Of a stretch of DNA of 22,623 nucleotides, positions 19,420 through 22,623 are shown in pieces. This DNA comes from a virus. The stretch lies in the IMG/VR virus record IMGVR_UViG_3300044624_001055, positions 1-22,623 of that record, one strand, 5' to 3'. Every line of letters starts with the position of its first letter. Within the stretch, counting starts at the first letter, position 1. The translations under genes and the position numbers were made by a program. Under the pieces are notes generated by a model, which saw only the letters and a list, made by a program, of their open reading frames with translations, ran no database searches and was not told where the DNA came from.

Positions 19420-20622
19420 TTACATTCCACCTAGCATTAAGACATCAGCAACAGTAGCACTGCCTGATGGCGAAGTGCCTGCAGTTCCCTGTGATCCAAT
19501 TGTTCCTTGTGTTCCTTGAGTACCAGCACCAGTTGCTCCTTGAGTTCCATCAGTACCTTGTGAACCAAGAGTACCTTGGGTACCTACAGTTCCTTGGGTT
19601 CCATCGGTTCCTTGGGTTCCTTGAGATCCAACTGTTCCTTGAACGCCCTGTACTCCTTGAACGCCCTGAGTTCCTTGAGCGCCTGTATCACCCTTGTCAC
19701 CAACACGAGCAAAGGTTACGTATACATTGTCATTATTAATGACTGACAGAGTTCCTGTTACATGAGCAACTGGGACGTTAAAGTATGCTCCACCACTTTC
19801 GTGCGTATGAGCACCAGTAATTTGAAAGAATGCAAAACTGTTTGCGTCTCCAACTTCGGTAAACTTGATAGTTCCTTTAATTCCAGAGGTTGAGTCATCA
19901 ATTGTTTGTAGTAGTTGTGAAATGTCATTTGAAGCAAAATCAAGGTTGTCTATGTACAACGCAGTTGCACTAGAGATAGTTGCATTATTAAATTTTAAAT
20001 TTCCACTACCTGGATCAGTATTTTCTGTATTAGTTAAGAAATTATATTCATGAGTTTCTCCACCAAAGTTTCCTGTAGCACCCTGAGTTCCAAGTGTTCC
20101 TTGAGTGCCTTGAGTTCCCTGAGTTCCTTGAGATCCTAAAGTACCTTGAGTTCCATCAGTTCCCTGCGTGCCCTGAGTGCCCTGAGTGCCTTGAGTTCCT
20201 TGAGTGCCTTGAGTTCCTTGAGTTCCTTGAGTACCTTGAGTTCCATCAGTTCCCTGCGTGCCCTGAGTGCCTTGAGTTCCTTGAGATCCTAAAGTACCTT
20301 GAGTTCCCTGAGTTCCCTGAGTTCCATCAGCACCTTGTGCACCAACAGTCCCTTGCAATCCTTGTACACCCTGTACGCCTTGTACGCCTTGTACGCCTTG
20401 TACACCTTGTACTCCTTGAGTGCCCTGTACACCTTGTACTCCTTGAACACCTTGAATACCTTGAAGACCACCATATGCAAGAGAGTTCCAAGCAGTTGAT
20501 CCGTTACCAACTTTAAATTTACCAGTATCTGTCTCTGTTCCTACTTCACCAGCAGCAAGTGTTGGATTATTTGATGTCCATTGCGATGCAGTACCTCTAC
20601 GAAGTTTGATTGTTACTGACAT
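19420..20622 (-). CDS. Collagen-like tail fibre with Mtd_N-like N-terminus (400 aa)
   Basis: Residues 1-50 ([40 protein letters not shown]) match the trimerisation domain found at the N-terminus of major tropism determinant and many phage fibres. Residues about 53-190 are G-x-Q/G-x-y triplets ([10 protein letters not shown], then GTQGTQ). A non-collagenous domain (about 195-310: [45 protein letters not shown]) interrupts them, and a second triplet block follows to ADVLMLGGM. Almost no proline occurs, unlike animal collagen. Such fibres form trimeric shafts for host recognition. The domain is shared with the fibre at 20907. The ATG overlaps the preceding TAA. Confidence 0.85.
   Translation of the reverse strand: MSVTIKLRRGTASQWTSNNPTLAAGEVGTETDTGKFKVGNGSTAWNSLAYGGLQGIQGVQGVQGVQGTQGVQGVQGVQGVQGVQGVQGLQGTVGAQGADGTQGTQGTQGTLGSQGTQGTQGTQGTDGTQGTQGTQGTQGTQGTQGTQGTQGTQGTDGTQGTLGSQGTQGTQGTQGTLGTQGATGNFGGETHEYNFLTNTENTDPGSGNLKFNNATISSATALYIDNLDFASNDISQLLQTIDDSTSGIKGTIKFTEVGDANSFAFFQITGAHTHESGGAYFNVPVAHVTGTLSVINNDNVYVTFARVGDKGDTGAQGTQGVQGVQGVQGTVGSQGTQGTDGTQGTVGTQGTLGSQGTDGTQGATGAGTQGTQGTIGSQGTAGTSPSGSATVADVLMLGGM
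19470..19700 (-). repeat. Collagen-type triplet repeat DNA, 3' block of the 400-residue fibre
   Basis: Near-tandem 9-base units coding G-x-Q/G-x-y (CAAGGAACT, CAAGGTACT and variants). They encode the second triplet shaft of this fibre. Confidence 0.8.
20072..20472 (-). repeat. Collagen-type triplet repeat DNA, 5' block of the 400-residue fibre
   Basis: Long array of 9-base units. One section codes mainly GVQ (GTACAAGGC-like units at about 20360-20450) and another mainly GTQ. A stretch around 20145-20205 recurs nearly unchanged at about 20238-20300, indicating internal duplication of a larger unit. Confidence 0.8.
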
Positions 20623-20903
20623 TAGACTACTCCTCCACCATCATAGGAACTTGTGTATACATCACTGCCACCTGCTTCGTCTCCTCCATCGGCTACACCT
20701 GTTACGGTGTCAGAACCATCAACTTCATCCCCACCCTCAACTATATCTGCAGAAACGTTTGTTGTAATTTCAAGCCACTCAACCCCATCAAATACATAGA
20801 CATTTCTTGCTTCTGTATTGTAATAGATATCTCCAACGTACCTACCTGTAGGTTGAGTTCCTACGGCAAGTACGTTGATAGGTACGAGGGCTCTTTTACT
20901 CAC
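20622..20903 (-). CDS. Small fibre-associated protein with repeated GGDE motif (93 aa)
   Basis: A 93-residue protein from a GTG start three bases after the preceding stop. The first half ([40 protein letters not shown]) is the short beta motif common in phage virion and fibre proteins (GD.Y.N.....V.V..G..W). The second half is a low-complexity acidic tail: GGDEVDGSD and GGDEAGGSD recur, ending YDGGGVV. It sits between two collagen-like fibre genes in one operon. Role as fibre attachment or cap is inferred from position. Confidence 0.65.
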   Translation of the reverse strand: MSKRALVPINVLAVGTQPTGRYVGDIYYNTEARNVYVFDGVEWLEITTNVSADIVEGGDEVDGSDTVTGVADGGDEAGGSDVYTSSYDGGGVV

Positions 20904-20906
20904 GTA

Positions 20907-22623
20907 TTAAGCCTTTACTACGACCCGATAAGTTTCACCTGATTGTGGAGCCACTGCAAATCCGATAGTTACAGCAGATGTAGTTGATGCAATTACATCA
21001 GTAACTACCTCGTTATAAGTAGCATCTTGTACAGTTACTAACACATCTCGTGTTCCAAGATTGTGTGTAATTGTGAAAGTTGTTGCTGAATATGGAGATA
21101 CTGGAGTAATAGTCTCTGCGTGAGTTCCAAGTTGACCAGAGGTACCTTGAGCACCCTCTGTTCCTTGGGCGCCAGTAGTTCCTTGAGCACCAGCAACACC
21201 GACAGCACCAGATAGATTTACTGTCCATGAAGCGTATGTTCCAGTACCAACTTTGCTGGTTTTATTAAATGCAAGGGCGCCAGTTCCAGAGTTGTAAGAA
21301 CTTACAGTACCGTATTGAATGTTAGAGACATCATATGCAACAGTGATGTCTTGACCAACAGAGTAATCAACTGCTAGATCTGTAACCGTAATTGTTTGAG
21401 AACCAGAAGTTCCTAATGTAAATGATGTTGTAGAGGTTGTGGAGTACTTATCTCCATCAAGACCAGATGTACCTTGTGCACCAACAGTTCCCTGTGCACC
21501 TACTGTGCCTTGAGTACCTTGAGCACCTTCAGTTCCTTGAGAACCTACAGTTCCTTGTGAACCCACTGTGCCTTGAGCACCTACTGTGCCTTGAGCACCT
21601 ACAGTTCCTTGAGAACCTAACGTACCTTGAGTACCTTGAGTACCATCAGTACCTTGAGAACCAAGAGTACCTTGGGTACCTACAGCACCTTGAGCACCGA
21701 CTGTTCCCTGTGCACCTACTGTGCCTTGGGCTCCATCAGTACCTTGAGTACCTAGAGTTCCTTGAGTTCCTTGAGAACCAACAGTTCCTTGAACTCCTTG
21801 AGCACCTTCAGTTCCTTGTGTGCCTTGAGAACCAACTGCTCCTTGGGCTCCATCAGTTCCTTGGGTTCCTTGAGATCCAACTGTTCCCTGTGTTCCCTGT
21901 GCACCTACTGTGCCTTGGGAGCCTAGAGTTCCTTGAGTACCTTGTGCACCTACCGTGCCTTGTGCACCCAGTGTTCCTTGTGTTCCTTGAGAACCAGTAG
22001 CACCAGCATCACCAGTACGAGCAAATGTAAATAAAAGTTCATCGTTATTGCTAAAGGTTCCGTTACCAGAAACATAAGCAACGTTAACACTAAACCAATT
22101 TGGTGATTCATCTGTAACACCAGAAATTGTATAAAGAGCAAAAGTAGAAATATCATTTTTCTTAGATACTTTTACGTGACCCTTGATTGTAGATGTTGAA
22201 TCATCAATAGTGGTTAAGAAATTAGAAACATCATAGTTACCATCAGAAGGATTATCATCCAATGCAAGAATGGTTGCTGAGGCTAATGTAGCATTATTAA
22301 AACGAGCAAAATTATCGCCTGGGTCTGACATAGTTGTGCTAGTACTGAATGTGTATCCAACTGTAATACCACCAAATGAACCTTCAGCACCTTGTGCTCC
22401 AAGAGTACCTTGTACACCCTGTGAACCTACAGTTCCTTGAGTACCTTGTGCACCGTCAGTTCCTTGAGAACCTAATGTTCCTTGAGTTCCATCAGTGCCT
22501 TGAGAACCTACTGTTCCTTGCGCTCCTAATGTTCCTTGAGTGCCCTGAGAACCAACAGTTCCTTGTGTACCTTGAGAACCTAATGTTCCTTGAACTCCTT
22601 GAGAACCAACGGTTCCTTGTGTT
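20907..22623 (-). CDS. Large collagen-like tail fibre, N-terminus outside the window
   Basis: The frame is open from the window edge to TAA at 20909-20907, at least 571 residues; an internal ATG at 22331 is not the real start because the frame continues upstream with GSFGGITVGYTFSTST and more G-x-Q triplets. Order: triplets to about 22380; a non-collagenous domain (ARFNNATLASATILALDDN, TIDDSTSTIKGHVKV, LFTFARTGDAG) paralogous to the one in the next fibre; a long triplet block (about 185 residues); a beta domain (YSTTSTTSFTLGTSGSQTIT); a short triplet block; and a C-terminal beta domain (FTITHNLGTRDVLVTVQDAT, GFAVAPQSGETYRVVVKA), the probable tip. Confidence 0.85.
   Translation of the reverse strand, partial: TQGTVGSQGVQGTLGSQGTQGTVGSQGTQGTLGAQGTVGSQGTDGTQGTLGSQGTDGAQGTQGTVGSQGVQGTLGAQGAEGSFGGITVGYTFSTSTTMSDPGDNFARFNNATLASATILALDDNPSDGNYDVSNFLTTIDDSTSTIKGHVKVSKKNDISTFALYTISGVTDESPNWFSVNVAYVSGNGTFSNNDELLFTFARTGDAGATGSQGTQGTLGAQGTVGAQGTQGTLGSQGTVGAQGTQGTVGSQGTQGTDGAQGAVGSQGTQGTEGAQGVQGTVGSQGTQGTLGTQGTDGAQGTVGAQGTVGAQGAVGTQGTLGSQGTDGTQGTQGTLGSQGTVGAQGTVGAQGTVGSQGTVGSQGTEGAQGTQGTVGAQGTVGAQGTSGLDGDKYSTTSTTSFTLGTSGSQTITVTDLAVDYSVGQDITVAYDVSNIQYGTVSSYNSGTGALAFNKTSKVGTGTYASWTVNLSGAVGVAGAQGTTGAQGTEGAQGTSGQLGTHAETITPVSPYSATTFTITHNLGTRDVLVTVQDATYNEVVTDVIASTTSAVTIGFAVAPQSGETYRVVVKA
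21455..22010 (-). repeat. Collagen-type triplet repeat DNA, main block of the large fibre
   Basis: About 60 near-identical 9-base units coding [12 protein letters not shown] triplets. Higher-order units such as [13 protein letters not shown] and GSQGTQGT recur several times. The antisense strand also lacks stop codons over a long stretch, creating a spurious plus-strand frame. Confidence 0.8.
22380..22623 (-). repeat. Collagen-type triplet repeat DNA at the window edge
   Basis: Continuation of the same 9-base unit array upstream of the non-collagenous domain of the large fibre, running off the end of the window, so the total repeat length is unknown. Confidence 0.78.

Noticed and set aside
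20094-20516. Plus-strand open frame of 140 codons and smaller frames on either strand in the same area
   Set aside because: Antisense or alternate-frame products of the same 9-base repeats, with no independent start signals or domain content.
21437-22000. Plus-strand open frame of 187 codons with LEHLQFLE-like repeats
   Set aside because: It is the antisense shadow of the collagen-type triplet repeats; the 9-base unit leaves the opposite strand free of stops. The repeating peptide simply mirrors the G-x-Q unit.
22329-22331. ATG as the start of the large collagen-like fibre
   Set aside because: The frame continues upstream with more of the same triplets and a GSFGGITVGYTFS segment like the [12 protein letters not shown] segment of the other fibre, so the ATG is internal.
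19470-22623. CRISPR array
   Set aside because: The repeats are contiguous 9-base coding units without unique spacers, and they encode G-x-Q triplets.

Overview
The window is an internal piece of a tailed-phage genome with T4-like contractile-tail (myovirus) architecture. It was probably recovered from water or a metagenome: the structural genes pair with small protein families (DUF5872-, DUF6321-, DUF6356- and DUF6496-like, CWEGY-type) and collagen-like fibres that I associate with phages of aquatic bacteria. There is no integrase, replication gene, tRNA or rRNA. The host cannot be named from this sequence. Genes are tightly packed, mostly with ATGA, TAATG or TGATG junctions.

Tail block, minus strand, 1-8252. 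In transcription order: a small membrane protein, an HK97 gp10-like neck protein, a tail-completion protein with an inserted FCCH-like domain, tail sheath, tail tube, a tail-assembly chaperone with a probable +1 (or -2) programmed-frameshift extension, a tape measure with a C-terminal lysozyme-like domain, a coiled-coil tail/baseplate protein, a LysM/gp53-like baseplate protein, and the start of another gene cut by the window edge.

Small-protein block, minus strand, 8380-10262. Eleven tiny, strongly basic, partly cysteine-rich proteins lie head to tail between a rho-independent terminator (8337-8354) and a connector-like structural gene (10265-10798). Several are shorter than 45 residues. Two adjacent ones begin with the same seven residues, MCATCGC, and two overlap by 41 bases in different frames. 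A possible 31-residue acidic gene precedes them.

Accessory block, minus strand, 10819-14626. It holds a DUF2061 membrane protein, a DUF6356-like membrane protein, an APS-kinase-like/nucleotidyltransferase fusion, an Asp/Asn beta-hydroxylase-like dioxygenase, a sulfotransferase, a small Cys-rich protein and a DUF6065-like protein. The kinase and sulfotransferase together suggest PAPS supply and sulfonation of an unknown acceptor. Much of this block is clearly more AT-rich than the structural genes.

Fibre block, minus strand, 14668-16496 and 19420-22623. It holds a glycine-rich adhesin, a small beta-rich structural protein and two collagen-like fibres with long G-x-Q repeats. Both fibres carry copies of the same non-collagenous domain. 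A four-gene plus-strand cassette (16607-19419) is inserted inside this block: a GH130-like beta-propeller, a TPR protein, a methyltransferase and a GT25-type glycosyltransferase. It looks like a glycan-modifying host-interaction module. Its last stop codon directly abuts the stop codon of the neighbouring fibre gene.
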